Positions 26,760-35,673 of a DNA stretch of 64,000 nt are shown piece after piece. The position numbers were made by a program, and so were the translations under genes. Below the pieces are notes generated by a model. It made no database searches, was not told the origin of the DNA, and saw only the letters and a list, made by a program, of their open reading frames with translations. The stretch spans positions 248,001 to 312,000 of the forward strand of contig DATGFN010000023.1 of the NCBI GenBank assembly GCA_035308965.1. The letters are read 5' to 3'. Origin of the DNA: DASYXZ01 sp035308965. Lineage in GTDB: Bacteria > Acidobacteriota > Terriglobia > UBA7540. Within the stretch, counting starts at the first letter, position 1. Each line of letters starts with the position of its first letter.

Positions 26760-27344
26760 CTACGGTTTCTGTTCCAGGGCATCAACCAGCAGGGAAGCCT
26801 TGCGCGCCAGATTAAATGATCGCTGAAGGTCGTTGCTGTCGCGAGCATGTTCAGACTGAATGAGAAACATTCGCGCGCCCTCCAGGGTCTTTTTGTCGAG
26901 ACTGGCCATGGAGGTATGCCCAAGAGCGGCGATTCTTGCCCTGACGGATTCCTGCATTTGCACGACTCTGCTGCGCATCTCGGACTGTTGTTGAGGGCTC
27001 TCTCGAGGCTCGAGTGCAGGAGCTGAGGGCGTCGGTTGGCTCACAATTTCCGGGGTTGGTGCGGGGGGTTCCACCGCAGGTTCGGAAGGCGCCGGACGGC
27101 GGCGTGGTCGGACCGGAGTTTTTTGCGCCGTCGTTTCCTGCGGCGGGACTTCGACCGGATGCTCCTCCGGTTCGGGCGGCAGCGGCTCCTCAATCACAAG
27201 TTCGCCACTTGGTTTCTGGTCCGCGATAGTGGCCGCTGTGGCTGGGGGTGGCACGTATACCACTCGGGGATTAGTCTGCCGGTTCGGGCAGCCCATCAAC
27301 AAAAGTGCCAGGCTCAACAACGGGTATAAACTATGCCGACCCAT
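26760..27344 (-). CDS. Small proline-rich lipoprotein downstream of a histidine kinase
   Basis: A 194-aa lipoprotein with signal peptide and lipobox LLLMGC (about Cys19). A long Pro/Glu-rich spacer (residues 30-110) follows, then a helical C-terminal domain of about 75 residues (MQESVRARIAALGHTSMASLDKKTLEGARMF...LVDALEQKP). That domain could be an all-alpha repeat. I do not recognise a family. The ATG at 27344 gives a proper signal peptide; a GTG at 27410 overlapping the kinase stop is possible but would add an unusual N-terminus. It is the last gene after regulator and kinase and may be in their transcript. Confidence 0.65.
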   Translation of the reverse strand: MGRHSLYPLLSLALLLMGCPNRQTNPRVVYVPPPATAATIADQKPSGELVIEEPLPPEPEEHPVEVPPQETTAQKTPVRPRRRPAPSEPAVEPPAPTPEIVSQPTPSAPALEPRESPQQQSEMRSRVVQMQESVRARIAALGHTSMASLDKKTLEGARMFLIQSEHARDSNDLQRSFNLARKASLLVDALEQKP

Positions 27345-27406
27345 ACCAATTATGATTGTATCACTACAGCAGGATCCGAAGAGGAGTTTACGGCCAACCG
27401 CCCCGG

Positions 27407-29242
27407 TCACCTTGGCAGCGTGATTCGAAAGGTTGTACCGCGATTGATTTCCGACGAGAAATCGATGCTGCCATTATGGAGCTGAATAATCCGCGACGTC
27501 ATAGCCAGACCGACGCCAGTGCCACCGGGCTTGGTGGTAAAGTAGAGGGAAAATATTTTATCCCGCACCTCGGCAGGTATGCCCACTCCACGGTCGGCAA
27601 TCTCCAAGATGACATGCTGGGCGGACACGCGCGGAGTGACGCGCAATTCGCCACCCTTGGGCATGGCCTGGCATCCATTCAAAACCAAATTGAGCAATGC
27701 TTGTTTCATCAGGTCGCGATCAACACGGATGGCGGGTATTTTACCGTTGGGAGTGACCTCCAGCCGGACATTGTTCCGGCGGGCTTGAGGCGCGGCGAGG
27801 TTAAACACCTCGGTCACCAGATTGGTAAGGTCGGTGGAAGAGGGGCGCAACTCCACGGGCCTCGTGAAGTCGAGGAAAGTCTTTACCACCCGGTCCAGCC
27901 GGCGGATTTCCTCGGTGAGAATGTCCAATTGCGGCTTTACGAGCTCACTGTCTCCACGGAGTTTCGTCTTCAGAATTTCGAGCGCCAGGATCATCGCGTT
28001 GAGCGGGTTCTTGACCTCGTGGGCCACGCCGGAAGTCAGCCGGCCTATCGCGGCCAGCTTGGCGGCGACGTCAAGTTGATCTTCAAGCTGGGCCCGTGAG
28101 CTTGCGTCCCGAAGGGTCACCAGGCTCGCAACCGCCTCGCCCTCCTCCTCGACAAACTGAACGCTGACTTGAATGTATTGCGTTTCTCCGTCGATCAACA
28201 ATTCGATGCTTTGCCACGGCTGAGACCGTCGCCCGCGAAAGGCTTCCTTGAGGTGCTGATCCAGGGGATGGTCCGTGGTAAAGAGTTCTGAAGCGTTGCG
28301 GTGCACTATTTCTTCTGTTTTTCGATTGAGGAAGCGTCCGACCACCGGGGTGGCCACCACCAGACGGTCATGATTGTCAAAGAGCATCAGTCCGTCCGTG
28401 AGCTTGGAAAAAAGATGGTCGAGGTTTTCCTGGAGTGCCGTGTACGCAGCTTTTTCGCCCTGCATCCGCTCACCCAAAAGATCTAGTTTGGAAGACAGAA
28501 TTCCCCACTCGTCTTGCCGTTGAAGGCGAAGTGCCTCGGTGTATTCTCCGCGACTCATGCGATCGAGGCTCTGGGAAATCGTTTGCAGAGGGCGCAACAG
28601 TCCAAACGAAAGGATGGCCGCGGTAATGGTGGACAGGAGGATGGCCCAAACGGAAATGATGAGGGCCCGGCGCAACTCCGGAGTGATCTGGTCGCGCAGA
28701 AAAAGGGTGGAAGAACCAACCCGAATGTCGCCCAGGGGTTTGTCGCCCATGTCGAGGTGCAGCACAACTTCGTAAATCTGTGCGGGACCGTAGATCACAC
28801 GCAATTGGTGATATAAGCCCGCACTCATCAATTCGTCATAGGGCCTGGCCGGCGAAAAGCGATGCCCGATCTCATCCGGATTGGAGTGGACGAGGGTATT
28901 TAAGTCTCCATCCGTAATGGCGACATAATAAATGGTGGGGGAGTAGCCGATCTCGGAATCCATCAGAGACGCCAGACCTGGATCGGTGCTCAGAGTCTCC
29001 TGCACAAAATGGCGAAGTTCCTGGGGATCGTCCGGATTGGCGCCCGCGGGCATGCGGCTTTGAGCCAAAGCGCTCCGCGCCTGGTTATAGACTTCGTTGG
29101 CAACGGTTTCGCCGCGCGTCCTGATTTCCTTCAAATCCTGCCTGGTCAGGCTGGATATATAGAGGGTGGATGTCGCGAGGACCACCAGCATGACGAGAAA
29201 GGATATGAGTGCAGTGAGCTTACTTTTGAGGCTGACTCTCAT
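27407..29242 (-). CDS. Membrane sensor histidine kinase (NtrB-type)
   Basis: A 611-aa kinase. It has one helix near the N-terminus (about 10-31), a periplasmic sensor domain (32-192), a second helix (about 194-216), a HAMP region, a PAS domain (about 275-385), and a HisKA domain with phospho-acceptor His408 (VAHEVKNPLNAM). The HATPase domain has N-box Asn518/Asn522, DRGVGIP and the GTGVGLA lid. The HEVKNPL motif is typical of partners of sigma54 activators, and the NtrC-type gene overlaps its start by 23 nt. The signal sensed is unknown. Confidence 0.92.
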   Translation of the reverse strand: MRVSLKSKLTALISFLVMLVVLATSTLYISSLTRQDLKEIRTRGETVANEVYNQARSALAQSRMPAGANPDDPQELRHFVQETLSTDPGLASLMDSEIGYSPTIYYVAITDGDLNTLVHSNPDEIGHRFSPARPYDELMSAGLYHQLRVIYGPAQIYEVVLHLDMGDKPLGDIRVGSSTLFLRDQITPELRRALIISVWAILLSTITAAILSFGLLRPLQTISQSLDRMSRGEYTEALRLQRQDEWGILSSKLDLLGERMQGEKAAYTALQENLDHLFSKLTDGLMLFDNHDRLVVATPVVGRFLNRKTEEIVHRNASELFTTDHPLDQHLKEAFRGRRSQPWQSIELLIDGETQYIQVSVQFVEEEGEAVASLVTLRDASSRAQLEDQLDVAAKLAAIGRLTSGVAHEVKNPLNAMILALEILKTKLRGDSELVKPQLDILTEEIRRLDRVVKTFLDFTRPVELRPSSTDLTNLVTEVFNLAAPQARRNNVRLEVTPNGKIPAIRVDRDLMKQALLNLVLNGCQAMPKGGELRVTPRVSAQHVILEIADRGVGIPAEVRDKIFSLYFTTKPGGTGVGLAMTSRIIQLHNGSIDFSSEINRGTTFRITLPR

Positions 29243-30593
29243 ATTCCTTCAGCTTGTTATGAAGGGTTTTTAGACTGATGCCCAGCATTTCCGCGGCACG
29301 AGTCTTATTATTCTGAGTCGCTGCCAGAGTTTCGAAAATCAGCCGTTGTTCGGCTTCAGAAACGGTCAGGCCGGGGCGAAGGCGAAGTCCATCTTCATTC
29401 CCGGCGGCCTGTACCGGGCGGTCGAACTGCGCCGAAAAATCTTTCTTCTGCAAAACTTCACCCGGATTCGTGACCACAGCGCGCTCCAACATGTTTCGCA
29501 GCTCCCGGACGTTCCCCGGCCATGCGTGCTGGCGAAACATTTTGAGCACTTCCTCATCCACTCGCTTGACATTGGAATTATGTTTCCGGCTTAAATCCTC
29601 GAGAATGGCGGTGGTCAATTCCTCCAAGTCATCCAGGTGCTCCCGCAGCGGGGGCATCGCCATTTGAACCACATTGAGGCGGAAGTAAAGGTCGCTCCGC
29701 ATCAAACCCTTGGCCACCGCTTCTTCGGGGACTTTGTTGGTTGAGGCCAAAACTCGAACATCGACAGAAATCTCGGACTTGCTACCCAACCGGCGGACCT
29801 TGGCGTCCTCGAGGACTCGAAGGAGTTTGGCCTGGGTGCCAACAGGCATTTCCCCAATCTCATCCAGCAGCAAAGTTCCGCCGTCGGCTAATTCGAAGCA
29901 ACCCAGGCGGCGCTCCACCGCGCCCGTGAACGCCCCCTTTTCGTGACCGAAGATTTCGCTTTCCATCAGAGTTTCAGGAATGGCCGCGCAGTTGACCGCC
30001 ACAAAAGGTTTGTTTTTTCGAGGGCTCAATTCGTGCAGCGTTCGCGCCGCCAGCTCCTTGCCGGTGCCACTCTCTCCCGTGATCAGCACTGAGGCGCGTG
30101 AAGGCGCCACCATGGAAATCAGGGACATCACTTCCTGCATCTTGGTTGATGTGCCGACCAGCGTTCCGAGCACGCCCATGGCCCGAAGTTTTCGTTGGGC
30201 AATCTCCAGGTTTTGCTTGTTTTCGTTTCTCTCCAAACAATTCCGCAATTCCACGCGGAGGCGTTTGGGGTCCACAGGCTTTTCAAGAAAATTAAAAGCA
30301 CCCAGCTTGGTGGCTTCAACGGCTTCCTCAATCGTGCCCTGGCCGGTGAGGATAATGAAACTCGACACGGGGTTTTCATCGTGGAGGCGCTTCAGCAACT
30401 CCATCCCGCCCATGCGCGGCATCCGGAGGTCGGAGATGACGATGGCAGGGTTGAACGCGGAGATCTTCTCCAGCGCTTCTTCGCCGTCCGAAGCCATTTC
30501 AGCTTCATAGCCCCAGGCTGCCAGCAACTCCGCAAGCCCCTTGCGCTCGTTGACCTCATCGTCGACCACCAGAACTTTGACGTTCAGAGTCAT
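29220..30593 (-). CDS. Sigma54-dependent NtrC-family response regulator
   Basis: A 457-aa regulator. The receiver domain has Asp11-Asp12 and phospho-acceptor Asp55 (VISDLRMPRMGG). The AAA+ domain has Walker A GESGTGKE and the GAFTGA loop that touches sigma54. A Fis-type helix-turn-helix lies at the C-terminus (NKTRAAEMLGISLKTLHNKLKEYE). The ATG has GGGGAGGG upstream. It forms an overlapping pair with the kinase. The respiratory operon ends 100 bp upstream but is read in the same direction, so no direct link is shown. Confidence 0.93.
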   Translation of the reverse strand: MTLNVKVLVVDDEVNERKGLAELLAAWGYEAEMASDGEEALEKISAFNPAIVISDLRMPRMGGMELLKRLHDENPVSSFIILTGQGTIEEAVEATKLGAFNFLEKPVDPKRLRVELRNCLERNENKQNLEIAQRKLRAMGVLGTLVGTSTKMQEVMSLISMVAPSRASVLITGESGTGKELAARTLHELSPRKNKPFVAVNCAAIPETLMESEIFGHEKGAFTGAVERRLGCFELADGGTLLLDEIGEMPVGTQAKLLRVLEDAKVRRLGSKSEISVDVRVLASTNKVPEEAVAKGLMRSDLYFRLNVVQMAMPPLREHLDDLEELTTAILEDLSRKHNSNVKRVDEEVLKMFRQHAWPGNVRELRNMLERAVVTNPGEVLQKKDFSAQFDRPVQAAGNEDGLRLRPGLTVSEAEQRLIFETLAATQNNKTRAAEMLGISLKTLHNKLKEYESQPQK

Positions 30594-30621
30594 TCAGACA
30601 GGCCCTCCCCACAAGTACCAC

Positions 30622-30649
30622 ATATTACACTGCTTTGGGCCGATATCAA
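30622..30649 (-). promoter_or_regulatory. Possible sigma70 promoter of the two-component genes
   Basis: Minus strand TTGATA (30644-30649), 16-bp spacer, TAATAT (30622-30627), about 28 nt before the regulator ATG. The boxes are moderate matches only. Confidence 0.45.
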
Positions 30650-30692
30650 ATCTCCGGCGGGTAAGTTTTAAAAAGCGGGTAAAAGGAGGCGG

Positions 30693-31022
30693 TTAATGAG
30701 GCGATTCAATGGTCGTCGTCCAGCCCGTGGATTGGGGAATCCATTGGCGTGTAAGGATATCGCTCAAAGTGAAAACCAGGAGAATAGCCAGCCAGAAGAA
30801 ACCAGCCACCACGGCGGCGCGCGTAAGGTTGCTGCTGTATTTAACGTGCATGAAGAACAGGATGACCAGCGAGGCTTTAAAGATGGCGATGGCCAGGGCC
30901 ACCACGGTGTTCCACGGCGAGGGCATATCCAATGTGGCCACCCACGTGGTCAGTCCGGTCAGGCCGATCAGGAGTGCGAAAATGACGAAATACACTTTTT
31001 GCGGGACTACGTGTCCGGCCAT
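30693..31022 (-). CDS. ctaF: Cytochrome c oxidase subunit IV (caa3 type)
   Basis: A 109-aa protein with three membrane helices, starting MAGHVVPQKVYF. It has the usual oxidase subunit IV signature region FMHVKYSSNL after the second helix. It probably stabilises the oxidase core. The ATG at 31022 shares one base with the subunit III stop (TGATG). It is the last gene of the twelve-gene respiratory operon. Confidence 0.85.
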   Translation of the reverse strand: MAGHVVPQKVYFVIFALLIGLTGLTTWVATLDMPSPWNTVVALAIAIFKASLVILFFMHVKYSSNLTRAAVVAGFFWLAILLVFTLSDILTRQWIPQSTGWTTTIESPH

Positions 31023-31735
31023 CAGGAAATTCCCCCGATCAAATAGAGTAAGGGAAAAAGGAAAATCCAAACAATATCGACGAAGTGCCAATAAAGGCCC
31101 GAGCCCTCCACCGGATTAAATCGCTCGGGGGAAAAACGGCCTTGCCACGCCATGACGGTCAACACCGTCAGCAGGCCGATGCCCACCACCATGTGGAGCG
31201 CATGGAAGCCGGTCAAGGCGAAATAAAAGAACATGAATAATTCCACTTGAGGCAATCCGGCGTGCGCTTCCTGCAACTGCTTCAGGATTTCGCCTTGCGG
31301 CGCGAATGGGTGTCCGGCAATCAACTCGCCAGGGATGAGGTTCTCATTCCAGTCGCGGCTCCATTCAAAAGTAAACTTGATGCCGAGAAATGCCATGCCC
31401 AGCAGGATAGTGAGGATGAGAAACGTCACTAGCGCCTTACGCTTTCCGGTCTGCGCGGCGTGGACGGCGAGCGCCATGGTGAGGCTGCTGCAAATCAGCA
31501 CGGCTGTGTTGGTGGCCCCAAACTTCCAGTTCAGCAGATGACTTCCGGCCGCAAACGCGGTGAAGTACTCGTGGCGGTAAATGGTATAGCCGGCGAACAT
31601 TCCGCCGAAAAACATGACCTCAGTTGCCAGAAATATCCACATGCCGAAGTTGGAGGCTTCGTGTTGTTGTTGGAGATCGTCGAACTGGTGGGCGAGCGGG
31701 TCCATCACCGCGCTCTGGGCCTGATGTTCAGCCAA
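31022..31735 (-). CDS. ctaE: Cytochrome c oxidase subunit III
   Basis: A 237-aa subunit III with about five membrane helices (FGMWIFLATEVMFFGGMFAGY ... FFYFALTGFHALHMVVGIG ... YWHFVDIVWIFLFPLLYL). The HALHMVVG and WHFVDIVW motifs are diagnostic. The frame is open to 31882, deep inside subunit I, but the translation is out of family there. A TTG at 31735, two bases after the subunit I stop, has GAGGAGG six bases upstream and fits the family N-terminus, so I take it as the start. An ATG at 31705 is the alternative. Confidence 0.9.
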   Translation of the reverse strand: MAEHQAQSAVMDPLAHQFDDLQQQHEASNFGMWIFLATEVMFFGGMFAGYTIYRHEYFTAFAAGSHLLNWKFGATNTAVLICSSLTMALAVHAAQTGKRKALVTFLILTILLGMAFLGIKFTFEWSRDWNENLIPGELIAGHPFAPQGEILKQLQEAHAGLPQVELFMFFYFALTGFHALHMVVGIGLLTVLTVMAWQGRFSPERFNPVEGSGLYWHFVDIVWIFLFPLLYLIGGIS

Positions 31736-31736
31736 C

Positions 31737-33362
31737 TCACGCCTCCTCGCCGACAGCGGAATAATTGTACGCCTCTTCCGTGACCACGGGTGTTTCCTCA
31801 AAGTTTTCGGTGGGTGGCGGAGAAGGCGTCGTCCACTCCAGACCCTTCGCCTTCCAGGGATTGGGTCCAGCCACCTTGCCATAACGCATGGACCACGTGA
31901 GGTAGATCAGCGGGATCAGGTAGCCGATGCCCAGGATGGACGCGCCCGCCGAGGACATTACGTTGAGCACCTGAAACTCCGCTGGATACACGGCGTAACG
32001 CCGTGGCATTCCGAGGTAACCGAGCATGTATTGCGGGAAGAAGGTGAGATTGAAACCCACAAATATCACCAGGGCGGCAAAGCGCGCCCAGCCGTCCGGA
32101 TACATACGCCCGGTAATTTTGGGCCACCAGAAATGAATACCGCCGAGATAGGCCATCACCGCGCCGCCCACCATAATGTAATGGAAGTGGGCAATCACAA
32201 AATAAGTATCGTGTACGTGAACGTCCACAGCCAGTGAAGAGAGGAACAATCCCGTAACGCCGCCCATGGTGAACAATCCCACAAAACCAAGCGCATAGAG
32301 CATGGGCGCGTCGTAGGATATCGAGCCTTTGTAGAGCGTGGCCATCCAATTAAACACTTTGATGGCCGAAGGAATGGCCACCATGAAGCTTAATGCGGAA
32401 AAAACCAGCCCGGCGTAAACCGATTGCCCGGTAACGAACATGTGGTGGCCCCAAACCAGAAAACTGAGCACGGCGATGGCTACGCTGGAAAACGCGATGA
32501 AACTGTAACCGAAAACGCGCTTGCGGGAGAAGCAGGTGATCAGCTCGCTCATCACACCCATTCCGGGCAGAATCATGATGTAGACGGCGGGGTGCGAATA
32601 GAACCAGAAAAGATGCTGGAAGAGAATGGGGTCGCCGCCCACGTTGGGATCAAAGAGGCCGATGTGGAAGAGACGCTCGAGCGCCAGCAGCGCGATGGTG
32701 ACGGCCACCACGGGAGTGCCCAGAATCTGGATGACGCTGGTGGCATAGTGCGCCCAGATGAACAGGGGCAGGCGAAACCAGGTGAGCCCCGGGGCCCGCA
32801 TCTTGTGGATGGTCACGATGAAATTGAACCCGGTCAGGATGGAGGAGAAACCGGCGATAAATATTCCCAGCGCGGCCATGATGACGTGCGTGTGGGAATA
32901 GGCGCTGCTGTAGGGCGGGTAGAGCGTCCAGCCGGTGTCCACGCCGCCGGCGGCGATGGCGGAAAGCGTGAAGATCGCTCCGATCATATAAAGATACCAG
33001 CTCATCAGGTTGAGGCGCGGGAAGGCCAGATCGCGCGCGCCCAGCATCATGGGCACCAGGAAATTCCCAAGCGTGGCGGGAATGGATGGGATGAGGAAGA
33101 AGAAAACCATGATGATGCCGTGCATGGTGAACAACTTGTTGTAGGTCTCCGGTTCCACCAGACCGCCTTGAGGTTCAATCAAGTGCAGGCGCATGAGCAC
33201 GGCAGCGGATCCGCCCACAAAAAACATCAGCGTGATCGAAGCGAGGTAGAGCAAGCCGATGCGTTTGTGGTCTGTGGTGAGCAGCCACGACTTGATGCCA
33301 TAGCTCACGTTCAGGTAATGAACGTGAGTCTCAATCGAAGGTTCAAGGGTTGTGGTGCTCAT
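31737..33362 (-). CDS. ctaD: Cytochrome c oxidase subunit I (A2-type heme-copper oxidase)
   Basis: The 541-aa catalytic subunit that reduces oxygen at the heme a3-CuB centre. It shows the low-spin heme histidine in TMHGIIMVFFF, the motif YSHPAVYIMILPGMG (the CuB histidine and cross-linked Tyr), and the heme histidines in HVHDTYFVIAHFHYIM. YSHPAV, in place of the GHPEV of mitochondrial-type enzymes, places it in the A2 subfamily, where a Tyr-Ser pair replaces the D-channel glutamate. Its start overlaps the subunit II stop by 4 nt (ATGA). Confidence 0.95.
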   Translation of the reverse strand: MSTTTLEPSIETHVHYLNVSYGIKSWLLTTDHKRIGLLYLASITLMFFVGGSAAVLMRLHLIEPQGGLVEPETYNKLFTMHGIIMVFFFLIPSIPATLGNFLVPMMLGARDLAFPRLNLMSWYLYMIGAIFTLSAIAAGGVDTGWTLYPPYSSAYSHTHVIMAALGIFIAGFSSILTGFNFIVTIHKMRAPGLTWFRLPLFIWAHYATSVIQILGTPVVAVTIALLALERLFHIGLFDPNVGGDPILFQHLFWFYSHPAVYIMILPGMGVMSELITCFSRKRVFGYSFIAFSSVAIAVLSFLVWGHHMFVTGQSVYAGLVFSALSFMVAIPSAIKVFNWMATLYKGSISYDAPMLYALGFVGLFTMGGVTGLFLSSLAVDVHVHDTYFVIAHFHYIMVGGAVMAYLGGIHFWWPKITGRMYPDGWARFAALVIFVGFNLTFFPQYMLGYLGMPRRYAVYPAEFQVLNVMSSAGASILGIGYLIPLIYLTWSMRYGKVAGPNPWKAKGLEWTTPSPPPTENFEETPVVTEEAYNYSAVGEEA

Positions 33363-34294
33363 GGCTTTTGGGGCTCCGTTCCCAAAGACTTGATAAACGC
33401 AATCAGTTGCAACAACTCCTCCTCACTCACTTGTCCTTTAAAGGTGGGCATGATGGGCGTGTACCCCTCCACAATTTTGGCGGAAGGATTGAGAATGGAC
33501 TCGCGGATGTAAGCGTCATCCGCGGTCACGGTTTGCCCGTCCGTCAGCTTGACCGGCTTGCCATAGATGCCGTTGAAGGCGGGCGCGCGGCCGGTGCCAT
33601 GACACGTGATGCAGGCGAGTTTCTGATAGAGGTCGGCGCCCGACGCGGCCATTGATTCATTTTTCGCCCCGCCCGTCAACCATTGCTCGTAGTCCACTTC
33701 CGACATCACGTAAACCCAGCCAATCATTCCCGAGTGTTGGGCGCCGCAATACTGCGCGCAGAAAAAATGGTACTTCCCTGTCTTGGTGGCCTCGAACCAG
33801 ATGGAATGATATTGTCCGGGAACAACATCGTGTTTGACGCGAAACGCGGGAATGAAAAAATCGTGAATGACATCTTCCGAGGTCATGGTTAATTTAACCG
33901 GGCGCCCGACAGGCACATGCAGTTCGTTGATTTCGCGGGGCCCCTCGGCATGCTGAAGGTGCCACATCCATTGCTTGCCGATCACAAAAACTTCAAGCGC
34001 CCTGGTGGGAGGCCGCGAATTGGTGAAATAAAGGCTGGACGCCCAAAAAAACATGATGGCGCAGAGTGCTGATGGGATGAGCGTCCACGTCAACTCAAGC
34101 GCCAATGAGCCTTCGATTTCCGGGGGGCGTTCGTCATCGGAGCGGCGGCGATACTTGATGGCAAAATAAAAAATCGTCCCAAAAATGAAGGTGGCGAAGA
34201 AAATGGCCACCGCCGTCTCAAAATAAAAGAGATGGTCAAAGCCCTCCGCAATTGTGGAGGCCTGATCAGGACGCAATGGAAACCCGGACCACAT
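33359..34294 (-). CDS. ctaC: Cytochrome c oxidase subunit II fused to cytochrome c (caa3)
   Basis: A 311-aa subunit with two N-terminal helices (about 22-46 and 66-90), then the CuA cupredoxin domain with ligands His144, Cys179, Cys183, His187 and Met190 (CAQYCGAQHSGM). A C-terminal cytochrome c domain carries heme-binding CITCH (Cys228-His232) and probable axial Met282 (YTPIMP). The fused heme c makes this a caa3 oxidase that can accept electrons directly from ACIII. No lipobox is evident. It lies 87 bp after the SCO gene. Confidence 0.95.
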   Translation of the reverse strand: MWSGFPLRPDQASTIAEGFDHLFYFETAVAIFFATFIFGTIFYFAIKYRRRSDDERPPEIEGSLALELTWTLIPSALCAIMFFWASSLYFTNSRPPTRALEVFVIGKQWMWHLQHAEGPREINELHVPVGRPVKLTMTSEDVIHDFFIPAFRVKHDVVPGQYHSIWFEATKTGKYHFFCAQYCGAQHSGMIGWVYVMSEVDYEQWLTGGAKNESMAASGADLYQKLACITCHGTGRAPAFNGIYGKPVKLTDGQTVTADDAYIRESILNPSAKIVEGYTPIMPTFKGQVSEEELLQLIAFIKSLGTEPQKP

Positions 34295-34381
34295 AGTTAT
34301 CGATCACCGGTAGGGCCGAGCGGCGCTCGGCCTCGATCAAAGTCCCCTCGTTTACGATTGGAGGACGGAAACTCCCTTCGT

Positions 34382-35272
34382 CTACGATTGGGACATAGAA
34401 CCTGCATTTCGAACCGGCCGGTCCGTCAGTTGACGGATCGGCCCAGCGCGCCGTTCGTGGCGGAACAACATCCACAAGAATCCGCCCAACACCAGGATGG
34501 TCACGGACCCTGCAATTCGCAGGACGTTGGCAATGATCAGGCCATACTTGCCGGTGGCGGGGTCGTAGTGGTAGCAGTAAAGGAAGACCTGGTCCACCGG
34601 CGAACCAATTTTGTTGTTCGACGCTTCCACCAGACTGAGGCGGAGATCGCGCGAGGGATAATCGATCCCGTAGAAGTATCGGGAAAGTTTGCCCCGCGGG
34701 GTCAGCACCATGATGGCCGTAGCATGAGCGTACTGGTCAGACGCGGGATCGAAAGCATAATGATACCCAACACCGCTGGTCAGTTTCTGAATCATCGCCT
34801 CATCGCCGGTAAGAAAGTGCCAGCCCTCGGAGGCGCCTGGACGTCCATAGATGCCGACGTAAACTTTTTTCTTATTGGCGGCAAGACCGGGTGTTTCGCG
34901 CGGATTGAAACTCACGGTCACCACGTTGAACTGTTTTCCAATGTCGAGAGGGATATTCTGAAGACTGCGCAGCAGGCCGTTCAGTTCCTGCGTGCAAAGC
35001 ATCGGACACTCATAATAAACCAGGGCCAGAATCACGGGCTTGTCGCCAAAGAATTCGCCTAATTGGACGGTACTGCCTGTTTCGTCCCGGAAAGTCAGAT
35101 CGAGAGGCAACTGCTCGTTCAGCTTCTGGTCGATTCCAACACTGCGAAGCAGGCTCGGCTTTTCGTTTTGATTTTCCGCGCCGGCGGGAAGACCGGTAAG
35201 CACTGCCAAGCCAAAGGCAACCAGAGCGCAGCGCGCGAGGCATCTCCCATTTTGTGATCTGGACAAATTCAT
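34382..35272 (-). CDS. SCO1/SenC-type copper chaperone
   Basis: A 296-aa exported protein for CuA assembly in subunit II. The signal peptide (ending around AGAENQ) is followed by a thioredoxin-like domain with Cu-binding CPMLC (Cys89/Cys93) and distal His183 (QYAHATAIM). A C-terminal membrane helix (about 253-273) anchors it, which is common in ACIII-linked SCO proteins. Its ATG overlaps the upstream stop by 4 nt. Confidence 0.92.
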   Translation of the reverse strand: MNLSRSQNGRCLARCALVAFGLAVLTGLPAGAENQNEKPSLLRSVGIDQKLNEQLPLDLTFRDETGSTVQLGEFFGDKPVILALVYYECPMLCTQELNGLLRSLQNIPLDIGKQFNVVTVSFNPRETPGLAANKKKVYVGIYGRPGASEGWHFLTGDEAMIQKLTSGVGYHYAFDPASDQYAHATAIMVLTPRGKLSRYFYGIDYPSRDLRLSLVEASNNKIGSPVDQVFLYCYHYDPATGKYGLIIANVLRIAGSVTILVLGGFLWMLFRHERRAGPIRQLTDRPVRNAGSMSQS

Positions 35273-35673
35273 TTCTGTTTTCCCGCCGGTTTTGGGGGAT
35301 TGCTGTTTCGCACCGGCTGACCACTCTTAACCAGCAAGTCCATCGCGCGGTCGATCGGAATTCTTACAATCCCGGCCTTTTGATCCACCCAACCATAACT
35401 ATCCAATTTGTCTTTCTCGCCTTGTCGCAAATCTCTCAATTCCACCGCAGGGTGAACCTGCAGCACGGGTCCCCGCGGAGCCGTCTGGATTTCGGCGAAG
35501 GGCGAGGCGGGCGGACCCAACTGCTGCGTGGCGCTGAAGTAGTTGAACATCCAGCGCATGCCCACCAGGACGGCAACAATCAGCAGGAAAAGTCCGATGC
35601 CGAATTTCACCAGCCCGGAAATGCTGGCATCCGTCAGCTCGTGACGGCCGGGAGCGTGATGCTCACTCGCCAT
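35269..35673 (-). CDS. Small single-helix membrane protein of the ACIII-caa3 operon
   Basis: A 134-aa protein with one membrane helix (GLVKFGIGLFLLIVAVLVGMRW) and a C-terminal soluble part (LQVHPAVELRDLRQGEKDKLDSYGWVDQKAGIVRIPIDRAMDLL). Proteins with the ending 'YGWVD...GIVRIPIDRAM' recur in ACIII operons between actF and SCO, so it is probably a structural or assembly factor, but its role is unknown to me. The ATG at 35673 has GGAGG nine bases upstream and overlaps the actF end by 11 nt. Confidence 0.8.
   Translation of the reverse strand: MASEHHAPGRHELTDASISGLVKFGIGLFLLIVAVLVGMRWMFNYFSATQQLGPPASPFAEIQTAPRGPVLQVHPAVELRDLRQGEKDKLDSYGWVDQKAGIVRIPIDRAMDLLVKSGQPVRNSNPPKPAGKQK

Noticed and set aside
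26531..26815. 94-codon plus-strand frame
   Set aside because: Low-complexity start, no ribosome site, overlaps the 3' end of the lipoprotein gene on the other strand.
32424..33512. 362-codon plus-strand frame opposite oxidase subunit I
   Set aside because: Antisense to highly conserved ctaD.
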